The notes below the pieces were generated by a model. It saw nothing but the letters and a program-made list of their open reading frames with translations. It ran no database searches and was not told the origin of the DNA. From assembly GCA_945895265.1 (NCBI GenBank), contig CAMDEF010000070.1, positions 1-14,603 of the forward strand: a stretch of 14,603 nucleotides of DNA, in the 5' to 3' direction. The stretch comes from Bordetella parapertussis. GTDB lineage: Bacteria > Pseudomonadota > Gammaproteobacteria > Burkholderiales > Burkholderiaceae_B. Positions within the stretch are counted from its first letter, which is position 1. Each line of letters starts with the position of its first letter. Shown here piece after piece: positions 1-6,994 of this stretch. The position numbers were made by a program, and so were the translations under genes.

Positions 1-90
1 CGAGGGCAAAAGGTGCTGGGGCGCACGCAGCGCTGGGGCTCAGAGGTGTCGCGGGTGAGAGAACAGTTGCATCCATGGATGCAAAGATAG
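1..90 (+). CDS. Possible C-terminal end of an unidentified gene (5' cut by window edge)
   Basis: Frame 1 is open from the window edge to a TAG at 88-90 and would encode about 29 residues ending in REQLHPWMQR. The composition (charged, Trp and Arg, no odd codons) is compatible with a real protein terminus, and it would converge on the minus-strand GTPase gene. The evidence is weak: another plus-strand frame is also open through this stretch, and I do not recognise the family. The last codons coincide with an 18-bp palindrome. Confidence 0.35.
   Translation, partial: RGQKVLGRTQRWGSEVSRVREQLHPWMQR
67..84. repeat. Perfect 18-bp palindrome
   Basis: TTGCATCCATGGATGCAA equals its own reverse complement. 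It lies at the end of the possible upstream gene and about 65 bp beyond the stop of the minus-strand GTPase gene. No T-run follows directly on either strand, so it does not look like a standard intrinsic terminator. It could be a protein-binding site or part of a convergent termination region. Confidence 0.6.
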
Positions 91-148
91 TGTAAAAAAC
101 TCGATGTGTCCAGTATTTTTTTCTGACTATGGGTTTACCGAATATTTA

Positions 149-1534
149 CTAATCCTTCAGCATATCTTCTTCGACAAGTGCAAGAACGGCCTTCTGTCTA
201 GCCGGCCCATCCTGAAAACGGTCTCCAACGGCCGACCACTCGGGGTGTGCACGTGCTCTTAGCAAAGGTTTGGGTAAGGCGGTCAGAGCACTTTTTGTCG
301 CGACCGTTTTTTCTGCCACGTCGATTTTTGCGATTGCTGCATGACCGCGGCGTTCGAGTGCTTTGAGTAATTGCCCTTGGCGCAACCTGACGAACTGCAG
401 AATGTCATCTGCCACAGTCAGTTCACGAAAGCCTCGGATATGGTTCAGCATTAGTGTGCCAAATTTACCCACACCTAAGGCCGCGCCGCCTGCTGCCGCG
501 CCGATTAGCATGCCCGTGCCAAGCGTCAGGCCAGCACTTAAAACATCTGCCACTGCGCCAGCAATCATGCCCGCACCAAGCCCTCCACCTGTATGAAGGC
601 CAATATCCTTGAGCGCCTCTGGATTAAACAGGTCAACGCTCAAGCTGCCATCGGACAACGGTAGCGGATGACTCAGGTAATCATCAGGACTGAACTGAAA
701 CAGTGCCAGCAAAGCTTGCACGCAAGCCTGTTCCCGCTGTCTGACGACTGCTTGCTGTAAAACAATTGCTTGCCCTAGTAACTCGGGCTCGGTACTTGAA
801 GGCGTGCGCAAGGCAGCTAGGTCGATGAGTAGCCCTGCAATCAACGTCAAGCCTGCGGCACGCCGTGCGACTTTTTGCTTGGCGGATTGCAGCTGCAATC
901 CAGACAATACGGATTGATGCGAAGGTAAAACAATCGAGAGTGTTCGGTAGAGAGTGTCTTCACCGTCAAGCGGAGGGCTCACGCTGTCAAATTCTACGCA
1001 GAGATGCAACCCCAGGCGCGACAAGGTTTCGCGCCATTGCGCGGCGCGCGACGCCTCGCTTGCCACAAAGTTTAGGATAGGTAGCAAGGGACGACCACAA
1101 CCCGCAAGAATCAAGAGCTCATCTTTATGTTTTGCTAGCACTGGTTCGCGCACGTCAATGACATACAGCCCGGCCTGACAGTCGAGCAGCTTTCTTAGCA
1201 CGCGCGCCTCTTGCTCATACCGACCAGAGGCTTCGGGACCTTGTAAAAATAATTTGAGCCGCTCTGGGCCATCGAGTCGATCGCCGGAGCTTGCGAGTTG
1301 CTCAAGGTAGTCGAGCAGGCCCATGCTGTCTTCGATACCAGGGGTATCAAACAGCAGCATGACCGGGGTACCCTCTAGCTTGACGTGTGCGCCCTGAACC
1401 TGTCTCGTTGTGCCTGGCGCATCTGCGACTTCACCAAAATTGACATCGCGGGTGAGCGTACGCAGCAACGACGTTTTACCTGTGTTGGTATGCCCCACGA
1501 CCGCAATCTGCAGGGCGCCTGAGTGATTATTCAT
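149..1534 (-). CDS. GTPase with C-terminal DUF3482 domain
   Basis: This is a 461-residue P-loop GTPase of the TrmE-Era-like class. The P-loop GHTNTGKT is at residues 14-21, a G2-like TT at 42-43 (in APGTTRQ) and G3 DTPG at 63-66. At the G4 position, where NKxD is expected, it reads NFVA (155-158) after a hydrophobic strand, so guanine recognition may differ from classical GTPases. The C-terminal half matches DUF3482 and has a glycine/alanine-rich hydrophobic stretch at about 316-359 that could insert into or lie on a membrane. The start is supported by a Shine-Dalgarno AGGA (complement of 1542-1545) 7 nt upstream. It overlaps the end of the DUF2868 gene by 8 nt, so the two are probably co-translated and act together at the inner membrane. 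The cellular role is not known to me. Confidence 0.85.
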   Translation of the reverse strand: MNNHSGALQIAVVGHTNTGKTSLLRTLTRDVNFGEVADAPGTTRQVQGAHVKLEGTPVMLLFDTPGIEDSMGLLDYLEQLASSGDRLDGPERLKLFLQGPEASGRYEQEARVLRKLLDCQAGLYVIDVREPVLAKHKDELLILAGCGRPLLPILNFVASEASRAAQWRETLSRLGLHLCVEFDSVSPPLDGEDTLYRTLSIVLPSHQSVLSGLQLQSAKQKVARRAAGLTLIAGLLIDLAALRTPSSTEPELLGQAIVLQQAVVRQREQACVQALLALFQFSPDDYLSHPLPLSDGSLSVDLFNPEALKDIGLHTGGGLGAGMIAGAVADVLSAGLTLGTGMLIGAAAGGAALGVGKFGTLMLNHIRGFRELTVADDILQFVRLRQGQLLKALERRGHAAIAKIDVAEKTVATKSALTALPKPLLRARAHPEWSAVGDRFQDGPARQKAVLALVEEDMLKD

Positions 1535-2948
1535 CTGAGCATCCTAACCACTCTAAAACGGGAGCAAGCACGGGGGTGGCTAATACATCGACCTTGAGCG
1601 CGTCCAGTAGTTGATTTTTCCAAACTGGGATACGACCGTCCGCTACGTCAGATCCCTCGGCTCCGCCAGCGGGTTGCAGCCAGACGAGAGTCTTGCTCGC
1701 GTAGGACGATAGTTCGGCAATCAAACGCAACGTCCCCCGATCTGGCGTGCGGCGGGCATCACAGGCGATGACCAAGCGTTGCGGGTTGAGCTGCGCCACC
1801 TGACCCAAGGCAATGTTTCGGCTGTCGCGTGAGTCAATCATAAGGGTGTGAACAATCTCGCAACCTAGTCCCACGGGCGGCCACTCGCTTTCGAGTTCAA
1901 TGCCAGTCATCATGGCACGCGTTGCGCTGTTGGCGCCTTTAAGCGCGGGCGGATAACGAAGCTTGATCTGAGGCGGCACCTGCCCCTCAGGCGATAAGGC
2001 AGCAGGAGCCATCTTTAGAAGCAAGGCCTGATAATAGGGTGAATGTAATTGCGGTTGAGTGCGCGGCCAAGCGCGCGCCACCAACGCCAGACTAGCGAGC
2101 AGTAACAAGGCCCTAGGCAGGACTCCATAGCAGACCAACGCACCCGTCAGCCAACTCGCCCAAAGCGCCTGCGCCTGCACTGAATTTCTTGATAAGTGAC
2201 CACTTGCGCGAACCGTTTCACTATCTGGTATCGCGAAGCCAAACCAATGCGGTACGACGCCAACAAACTGCGTTAAGGCGACAAAGCTGTCGGCCGACAA
2301 GAGCGTTGTCTCCCAGGCAAAATCAAAGTGCCGTATCGACAGCGTAAAGTAAAGCACCACAAGCATTGTCAGGTTGGCGATTAACCACGAGGCATGCGTC
2401 ACAATGCTGAGTACCCAGCGCAGCCCACCCGCTTGTTGCCAAAGCGACCACCAGGCTTGCCCGGCCAATGTAACCTCGGGCCCGGTTGCAAGTTTGCGGA
2501 CGAGCCATGGCCAACGCCCTGCAAGCCAACCGCCCGAGCCAATCCCGACGATCAGCGTAACGATCCATAAAACCAGACTAAAGAGATTGACACCCAGCAA
2601 CACAACGAGTGCCGACACCACATTCACCGGCCGAAACCCAGCACCCAGCGCCGCTAAGGCTGCGCTCCCCCCTACCAATACGGCAATCACCAACAAAACA
2701 ATGAAGGTAACCCAAAGTCCGGACTGCACGCGCCCAAGCGCCAGCTTAACGCCCGACGTTTCTCCGAGAAAATTGGCACGCGCAGCGATTTGCTGCATTG
2801 CCGTGGGTTCGCGCGCCGCACGCAAACAGGCGGCCCGATCGTCGAACTGCCCCCATTGCGTCTCTTTCAGACGAAGCGCCTCACACAGCCAAGAATCTTT
2901 CAAGACCATAGGATTCTGCATTAATGTTGGATGCTTAGGGTCGGGCAT
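1527..2948 (-). CDS. DUF2868 membrane protein, partner of the GTPase
   Basis: This 473-residue integral membrane protein is assigned to DUF2868 from overall pattern and from its adjacent DUF3482 GTPase partner. A cytoplasmic N-terminal region of about 75 residues precedes four predicted membrane helices at about 78-101, 108-136, 179-204 and 262-290. A soluble C-terminal domain (about 295-473) follows, with strand-helix alternation such as RLVIACDARRTPDRG. It is the first gene of a two-gene operon and its stop lies 8 nt inside the GTPase gene. No strong Shine-Dalgarno is visible before the ATG at 2948; the next Met codons (residues 10 and 14) are alternatives. The biochemical function is unknown. 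A scaffold or membrane anchor for the GTPase is inference from the coupling. Confidence 0.82.
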   Translation of the reverse strand: MPDPKHPTLMQNPMVLKDSWLCEALRLKETQWGQFDDRAACLRAAREPTAMQQIAARANFLGETSGVKLALGRVQSGLWVTFIVLLVIAVLVGGSAALAALGAGFRPVNVVSALVVLLGVNLFSLVLWIVTLIVGIGSGGWLAGRWPWLVRKLATGPEVTLAGQAWWSLWQQAGGLRWVLSIVTHASWLIANLTMLVVLYFTLSIRHFDFAWETTLLSADSFVALTQFVGVVPHWFGFAIPDSETVRASGHLSRNSVQAQALWASWLTGALVCYGVLPRALLLLASLALVARAWPRTQPQLHSPYYQALLLKMAPAALSPEGQVPPQIKLRYPPALKGANSATRAMMTGIELESEWPPVGLGCEIVHTLMIDSRDSRNIALGQVAQLNPQRLVIACDARRTPDRGTLRLIAELSSYASKTLVWLQPAGGAEGSDVADGRIPVWKNQLLDALKVDVLATPVLAPVLEWLGCSDE

Positions 2949-3110
2949 CAGGCTAGGATAGCGACTATCGGCGCTTGTCTTGAGCGAAATGCGTCGACCC
3001 GCTCACCGTTGCGTTGATTGTAGGGGCGTTTGGAGGAATGAACACAGTGACTAGGTCGCACCAAACCCTCGCAGGATGAACCGCCAAGGCCATGGTAGAG
3101 TCCTAAAACA

Positions 3111-3148
3111 CGACCAGTCGTTCTAGATTCGACCAGTCGCTCTAGATT
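3111..3148. repeat. Two tandem 19-bp repeats upstream of the TRAP operon (candidate operator)
   Basis: Copy 1 (3111-3129) and copy 2 (3130-3148) differ at one base (T/C). Each contains the interrupted palindrome CGAC-CA-GTCG followed by the palindrome TCTAGA. They end 66 bp before the TRAP binding-protein start, in the 266-bp gap between divergent genes. Two abutting dyad-symmetric units suit binding of a dimeric repressor or activator. Alternatively, the TCTAGA of copy 1 (3122-3127) can pair with that of copy 2 (3141-3146), directly followed by six T residues (3147-3152), giving a weak terminator-like hairpin. No other regulatory element stands out in 2949-3214. Confidence 0.6.
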
Positions 3149-3202
3149 TTTTGTACTGCAACTTTCAATACCAACCATGTCACAATCGTCCCACCACTCA
3201 AC

Positions 3203-3207
3203 AAGGA
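3203..3207 (+). promoter_or_regulatory. Shine-Dalgarno of the TRAP binding-protein gene
   Basis: AAGGA lies 7 nt before the ATG at 3215. It settles the start there rather than at the out-of-frame ATG at 3210, which would be only 2 nt away. Confidence 0.6.
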
Positions 3208-3214
3208 CCATGTC

Positions 3215-4204
3215 ATGCACTTACCCTCACGCAAACTCGCCGCGCTACTTACCGCTCTCGGTCTCGCACTAACTGCTACACCCGCCGCGCAGGCGGTTGA
3301 TATCAAGCTAGGTCATGTGCTTGCTGCAAGCCACAGCTGGCATAAGGCTGCAGAAGGCTTCGCGGCCGAGGTCAAAGAGAAGACCGCTGGGCGCGTGAAT
3401 TTCATATTATTTCCAAGCAGCCAGCTCGGCAGTGAGAAGACGATGGTTGAAGGCATGCAGATTGGCAGCCAAGGTGCAGCAATCATCGGCTCTGGTTCGT
3501 TGCAGCCCGTCGACGCGCGTTTCGGCGTAGTCGAACTGCCCTATTCCTGGAACACTGCGGCTCAAGCTTACAAGGCTTACGATGGTGAACTGGGGGCCGC
3601 TCTCGAAAAGATCGGTGACGCCAAGGGTCTTGTGCTGCTGTCTTGGTGGGAGAACGGCTATCGCCACATTACCAATAACCGCGGTCCAATCAACACGCCC
3701 GCTGATTTAAAGGGTTTAAAAACGCGCGTCACGCCTGACAAGATGCGACTAGACACCTTTGTTGCGCTCGGCGCGAATCCCGCCCCGCTCGCCTTTGGAG
3801 AGCTCTACTCGGCGCTGCAACAAAAGGTGTTCGATGCCCAAGAAAACCCGCTCTCGATCATTTACACCTCTTCCTTCTTTGAAGTCCAAAAGTACCTTTC
3901 GCTGACCGGCCATGTCTGGAGCCCTGCAAGCCTCGTGATCTCTAAGGCCACTTGGGGCCGACTGTCTGCCGATGACCGCAAAGTGGTTAAAGCCGCAGCC
4001 GACCACTGGCGGGATCAGCAACGTCGCATGATCGCTGAAAGCGACGCCCAATTCATCGCCCAATTAAAAGAAAAAGGCATGCAGATCAACGAAGTGAATA
4101 AGGCCCCGTTCGCCGCAGCGGTTGCCCCAATCTGGAAAACCTACGAAGTCACTTACGGCCCTGAACTGATGGGTTTACTTAAGAAGTACCGCGAGGCGAA
4201 TTAA
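3215..4204 (+). CDS. TRAP transporter periplasmic substrate-binding protein (DctP family)
   Basis: This 329-residue periplasmic binding protein captures an organic acid for a TRAP (tripartite, ion-driven) importer. A Sec signal peptide occupies about residues 1-27: basic start, hydrophobic LLTALGLALTAT, cleavage after AQA. The mature part follows the DctP fold. R171 in GLKTRV sits where the family places the arginine that binds the substrate carboxylate, and the following DAQENP (208-212) is the usual conserved motif near the pocket. Length is typical. It heads an operon with both permease subunits: its TAA shares one base with the ATG of the next gene. The substrate cannot be read from sequence. 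The lyase remnant behind the operon suggests a carboxylate or hydroxy acid, by inference only. Confidence 0.93.
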   Translation: MHLPSRKLAALLTALGLALTATPAAQAVDIKLGHVLAASHSWHKAAEGFAAEVKEKTAGRVNFILFPSSQLGSEKTMVEGMQIGSQGAAIIGSGSLQPVDARFGVVELPYSWNTAAQAYKAYDGELGAALEKIGDAKGLVLLSWWENGYRHITNNRGPINTPADLKGLKTRVTPDKMRLDTFVALGANPAPLAFGELYSALQQKVFDAQENPLSIIYTSSFFEVQKYLSLTGHVWSPASLVISKATWGRLSADDRKVVKAAADHWRDQQRRMIAESDAQFIAQLKEKGMQINEVNKAPFAAAVAPIWKTYEVTYGPELMGLLKKYREAN

Positions 4205-4698
4205 TGCTGACTCGCATTTCATACCACCTCTCAGCCTTCAGCAAAGTGTTCGTTGGGGTGGCTTGCGCCGTGCTAGCGGTGTTAGTCACCATCGTCGTGT
4301 TCCAGCGCTTCATCACTCATACTACGCCGCGTTGGGCTGAAGAACTGCCAAGGCTGGTGTTGGTGTGGTGTGCTTTTATCGGCGCAGTCGCCTGCAGTCG
4401 TGACCGCAGCCATCTCATGGCAGGCCTGCTGCCTTTTATGGTCAAGAGCCCGCGCATACTTGCTGCAGTCGATCGCATCAACCACGCCCTGACCACAATC
4501 GGACTGATCATTTTGGGCTGGGCTGGTTGGCACCTTGCTCAGATGACGATGGGTCAGATGTTACCTGCCACTGAAGTCTCAGCAGGCGTCGTCTACTTAG
4601 CTTTGCCGGTTGCCTGCGCACTTACAGCCGTGGTGCACATCGCGCAGTTTTTTGAGCCTTGGCCACCGACCCAAGTCGAAGAATTTTCTCAGGATTAA
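4204..4698 (+). CDS. TRAP transporter small permease (DctQ family)
   Basis: This 164-residue inner-membrane protein has four predicted hydrophobic helices, as usual for DctQ. The first is around residues 12-34 and another begins at LVLVWCAFIGAVACS, followed by the charged RDRSH typical of the family. It pairs with the large permease to form the TRAP membrane unit. Its ATG overlaps the stop of the binding-protein gene by one base (TAATG), with GAGG at 4193-4196 as Shine-Dalgarno. It ends two bases before the next start codon, so the three genes are translationally linked. Confidence 0.92.
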   Translation: MLTRISYHLSAFSKVFVGVACAVLAVLVTIVVFQRFITHTTPRWAEELPRLVLVWCAFIGAVACSRDRSHLMAGLLPFMVKSPRILAAVDRINHALTTIGLIILGWAGWHLAQMTMGQMLPATEVSAGVVYLALPVACALTAVVHIAQFFEPWPPTQVEEFSQD

Positions 4699-4700
4699 CC

Positions 4701-5984
4701 ATGTCGACCGGCGCACTTTTTTTGGTGGGTACTTTTATGCTCACAATGTTGGTCGATCTGCCCATCGTGTACGGCATGGTGCTGGCCGGCTTGGCGTACT
4801 TATTTTTATTTGACGCAGCGCCTGTCGCCGTGGCGGCGCAGCAGTTCGTCACTGGGCTAGATAGCTTTACCCTGTTGGCCATTCCGCTCTTCATTTTGGC
4901 CGCGCAACTCATGAACGCGGCGGGCTTGACTCAACGCATCGTACGCTTGTGCGCTGCCATCGTCGGTGATATCAAAGGCGGCCTCGCTGTCGTCGCAGTC
5001 ATGTCGTGCCTAGTGTTCGGCGCCCTATCGGGCTCTGGTGTGGCTGATGTGGTAGCCATCGGCAGCCTGCTGCTGCCGGCTATGGCTCGTGCGGGCTACG
5101 ACAAGGGCTTTAGCTGTGCGCTGGTAGGCTGCGCCGGCACGACGGCGACCATCGTGCCGCCGAGCATCGTACTCATCATCTATGGCACCACAACTAACAC
5201 CTCGGTCGGAAAGCTTTTCATGGCGGGGATCGTACCGGCCGTATTGTTAAGCCTGTCATTGATCTGCATCGCGGTCTGGCAGGCACGCAAGTACAACTGG
5301 AGCGGTGGCAATCCCTTTGAATGGGCCGAATTACGCGCTGCGCTGTTAGATGCAGTGCCCGCTCTGATGGTGCCAGTGCTCATTATCGGCGGCATACGTT
5401 TAGGAATCTTCACGGCTTCTGAGGCTGCTTCAAGTGCAATCGTTTACTCACTGTTCATCGGTCTTTTTTGGTATCGCAGTTTGTCGTTACGCGCTATTTG
5501 GCAAAGTTTAAAAACTGCGGGTGAAGGTAGCTCTTCGATATTATTGATGATTGGTGCCTCAGGCTTTTTCGCTTGGATTTTGGTTGCCGAACAGGTTCCT
5601 CAAGCGCTGTCCGCAATGCTTGCAAACTGGACCGATAGCCGGATCACCGTACTGCTACTGCTCACCGTGGTGTTATTGCTGCTCGGCACGTTCATGGAAG
5701 CGATTCCGATCATCATCATCGTTGCGCCTGTGGTCATGCCAGTGCTCGCACACTACAACATTGATCCCGTGCACTTTGGTATCTTACTCACGATCAACAT
5801 GGCAATCGGTGCAGTTTCGCCACCGGTGGGCGTTGATCTAATGGCAGCCTGCAAAATTGGCGGAATCACCATGATGCAAACGCTTCGCCCATTGAACTGG
5901 ATGATGCTGGCGATGGTCACTGTCTTGCTACTCGTAACCTTCATCCCCGAACTTGTCATGTTTCTTCCAAGGCATGTCCAATGA
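4701..5984 (+). CDS. TRAP transporter large permease (DctM family)
   Basis: This 427-residue polytopic protein forms the ion-coupled transport channel of the TRAP system. It has about 12 hydrophobic segments and the DctM hallmark region GSGVADVVAIGSLLLPAM, then GYDKGFSCALV and a glycine/proline-rich TIVPPSIVLIIYG. The frame is open further upstream to 4659, but I chose the ATG at 4701: AGGA (4691-4694) lies 6 nt ahead, the start follows the DctQ stop by two bases, and the longer N-terminus (MATDPSRRIF) is polar and atypical. Its stop codon is part of ATGA, which starts the broken lyase frame behind it. Confidence 0.93.
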   Translation: MSTGALFLVGTFMLTMLVDLPIVYGMVLAGLAYLFLFDAAPVAVAAQQFVTGLDSFTLLAIPLFILAAQLMNAAGLTQRIVRLCAAIVGDIKGGLAVVAVMSCLVFGALSGSGVADVVAIGSLLLPAMARAGYDKGFSCALVGCAGTTATIVPPSIVLIIYGTTTNTSVGKLFMAGIVPAVLLSLSLICIAVWQARKYNWSGGNPFEWAELRAALLDAVPALMVPVLIIGGIRLGIFTASEAASSAIVYSLFIGLFWYRSLSLRAIWQSLKTAGEGSSSILLMIGASGFFAWILVAEQVPQALSAMLANWTDSRITVLLLLTVVLLLLGTFMEAIPIIIIVAPVVMPVLAHYNIDPVHFGILLTINMAIGAVSPPVGVDLMAACKIGGITMMQTLRPLNWMMLAMVTVLLLVTFIPELVMFLPRHVQ

Positions 5985-6222
5985 GCACCACCACCTCACG
6001 CCGTCCGGCAATACTGCGCCGCAGCTGGCTCTTCACCTCGGGGCTCGGCGCAGGTGCGCAACAAGCTGCGCTTGATAGCGGCGCCGATGTGCTGGTTGCC
6101 GACCTAGAAGAGTTAAGCTGGTTGCCGTCCTAGAAGAGTTAACTCCGTCAGCGCCGCAAGTCGTGCTTGCGAGTGCAACCGAAAAAAATCATGAGGCGGC
6201 ACGCCAACGGCCTTGTGTTTAG
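5981..6222 (+). pseudogene. Broken remnant of a CitE/HpcH-HpaI-type lyase gene
   Basis: An ATG at 5981 overlaps the permease stop (ATGA) and opens a frame of only 50 codons, ending TAG at 6131-6133. The translation contains ILRRSWLFTSGLG and DSGADVLVADLEEL, matching the N-terminus of citrate-lyase-beta / HpcH-HpaI aldolase-like proteins (family pattern RRSWLFxPG ... SGADVLxxDLEDFTPP), which are often encoded beside TRAP transporters. A 26-bp tandem duplication (6091-6142) interrupts the frame right after DLEEL. Removing one copy in silico restores ADLEELTPSAP and reads on to a TAG at 6220-6222. The rest of the roughly 300-residue enzyme is missing, so there is also a large deletion or replacement. 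The peptide is unlikely to be an active enzyme. Bases 6223-6289 hold nothing recognisable. Confidence 0.65.
6091..6142 (+). repeat. 26-bp tandem duplication with one mismatch
   Basis: 6091-6116 and 6117-6142 are identical except for one A/T difference (GCCGAC versus GCCGTC). The unit is not a multiple of three, so it shifts the frame of the lyase remnant and creates the early TAG at 6131. Confidence 0.9.
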
Positions 6223-6289
6223 TTTCATCACATGTATCTTTATTTGTATCCTGAGTCAGGGACACTCAACCCAAAGACATGGCCGGCAA

Positions 6290-6583
6290 CTAACCGTCGT
6301 TGAAAGGATGCTCAAGAAGGTACTGGCGCAGTGCGCCATCGACTCTGGTTTGCCAGCCTTGGCCTGTTGCCCGAAAACTTGACAGTACGTCTCTAGACAA
6401 ACGAATCGTGATCCTTTCTTTTGTAATCTCAGCCTTTGGCCGACCCATTTTTACAAGAGGCTGTACCGCCGCCCATTCAGCATCCGTGAGCGAATAGGCG
6501 TCAGGATCGGAATCTATACCCGCTTGGATTAACACTTCTTCAGCGGCGGTGGGGATAATCGTATTAGGTTTAAGTTTGACCAT
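6290..6583 (-). CDS. brnA: BrnA-type antitoxin (DUF4415 family), no adjacent toxin
   Basis: The product is 97 residues from the ATG at 6583. The C-terminal half carries the BrnA/DUF4415 signature: GRPKAEITKERITIRLS, then RATGQGWQTRVDGALRQYL. This is a ribbon-helix-helix-like DNA-binding segment that in complete systems represses the operon, while the rest neutralises the RNase-fold toxin BrnT. The frame extends six codons further up to 6601, but I prefer 6583: MVKLKPNTIIPT is the usual family start, and the upstream codons lie inside a strong -10/-35 pair. Normally brnT precedes brnA. Here the upstream 200 bp contain no BrnT-like frame, so this is an orphan antitoxin. It may autoregulate through the palindrome covering its start, or counter a toxin encoded elsewhere. 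Confidence 0.8.
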   Translation of the reverse strand: MVKLKPNTIIPTAAEEVLIQAGIDSDPDAYSLTDAEWAAVQPLVKMGRPKAEITKERITIRLSRDVLSSFRATGQGWQTRVDGALRQYLLEHPFNDG

Positions 6584-6622
6584 GTGACTTATTGTATGCA
6601 CAATAAGTCACATGGTCAAACT
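6573..6622. repeat. 50-bp near-perfect palindrome over the brnA start
   Basis: Arms 6573-6595 and 6600-6622 are perfect 23-bp inverted repeats separated by ATGC. The left arm contains the brnA start codon. As a result the right arm, read on the plus strand, also begins ATG GTC AAA CTC and then stops (TGA at 6624-6626). It is either an operator for BrnA or another repressor, or the scar of a fold-back duplication of the brnA 5' end. Confidence 0.9.
6591..6619 (-). promoter_or_regulatory. Sigma-70-type promoter of brnA inside the palindrome
   Basis: On the minus strand there is TTGACC (complement of 6614-6619), a 17-nt spacer, and TACAAT (complement of 6591-6596). Each box matches consensus at five of six positions. 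Transcription would start about 6-8 nt beyond, at or next to the ATG at 6583, so brnA mRNA may be leaderless. No Shine-Dalgarno is visible, which agrees. By symmetry the plus strand has TTGACC-17-CACAAT, a weaker promoter pointing toward the next toxin-antitoxin genes. Confidence 0.55.
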
Positions 6623-6799
6623 CTGACGCCTGCCGACACAAAGGGCTGCAAAGCAGCGATTTAAGCGCGGCATCGCCTAATCATTGTTCGCAGAAATACT
6701 TAACCGAAGCACACGCTTAACAAGCGAGAAATATTTGCTAACAAATTTTTACCGAGGGTAACTTGAATATCTTGCTTCAACAGGTGTATCCTCATCTTT

Positions 6800-6994
6800 A
6801 TGAAACTGTTTGACTCAATCCCCCCTTCCCAAAGTGACTTAACACTTGCTCGGGCAAACCACGAAAGTTGGTTTCAAAATAAAGTATTAGCGTCGATGCA
6901 AGACACAAAGCCGCTGGTTAGTCACGAACAAGTGATGTCCGAAGTTGAAACTATCGTTTACCAAGCTGAGCTGAAAAGTCGGAAGCTGGCTTAG
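6800..6994 (+). CDS. Antitoxin / stability determinant of a ParE-type toxin-antitoxin pair
   Basis: This small 64-residue acidic-to-neutral protein resembles the stability-determinant antitoxins found in front of ParE toxins: a variable N-terminus, then ANHESWFQNKVLASMQD and VSHEQVMSEVETIV, a pattern of two amphipathic helices. It would bind and neutralise the toxin encoded just downstream; its TAG shares one base with the toxin GTG. Only a weak, distant AGGTG (6782-6786) precedes the ATG. In 6602-6799 I see two small hairpins, GCTGC-AAA-GCAGC (6645-6657) and CGCTT-AAC-AAGCG (6714-6726). The second overlaps a repeated CTTAAC motif and could be an operator. The family call rests mainly on the neighbour and the short motif. 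Confidence 0.7.
   Translation: MKLFDSIPPSQSDLTLARANHESWFQNKVLASMQDTKPLVSHEQVMSEVETIVYQAELKSRKLA

Noticed and set aside
2374..2961. A 195-codon plus-strand open frame opposite the DUF2868 gene
   Set aside because: Its translation is rich in Thr, Ser and Pro with no domain pattern, and it lies antisense to a well-supported membrane protein.
2948..3220. A 90-codon minus-strand frame filling the gap before the TRAP operon
   Set aside because: The protein has no recognisable pattern, its start overlaps the binding-protein start, and it runs through the tandem 19-bp repeats. More likely a chance open frame.
4659..4700. A longer start for the TRAP large permease
   Set aside because: The extra 14 residues are polar and overlap the DctQ end; the ATG at 4701 has a good Shine-Dalgarno and typical spacing.
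6602..6799. A decayed brnT toxin remnant upstream of brnA
   Set aside because: Reading all minus-strand frames shows no BrnT-like segment in this stretch.
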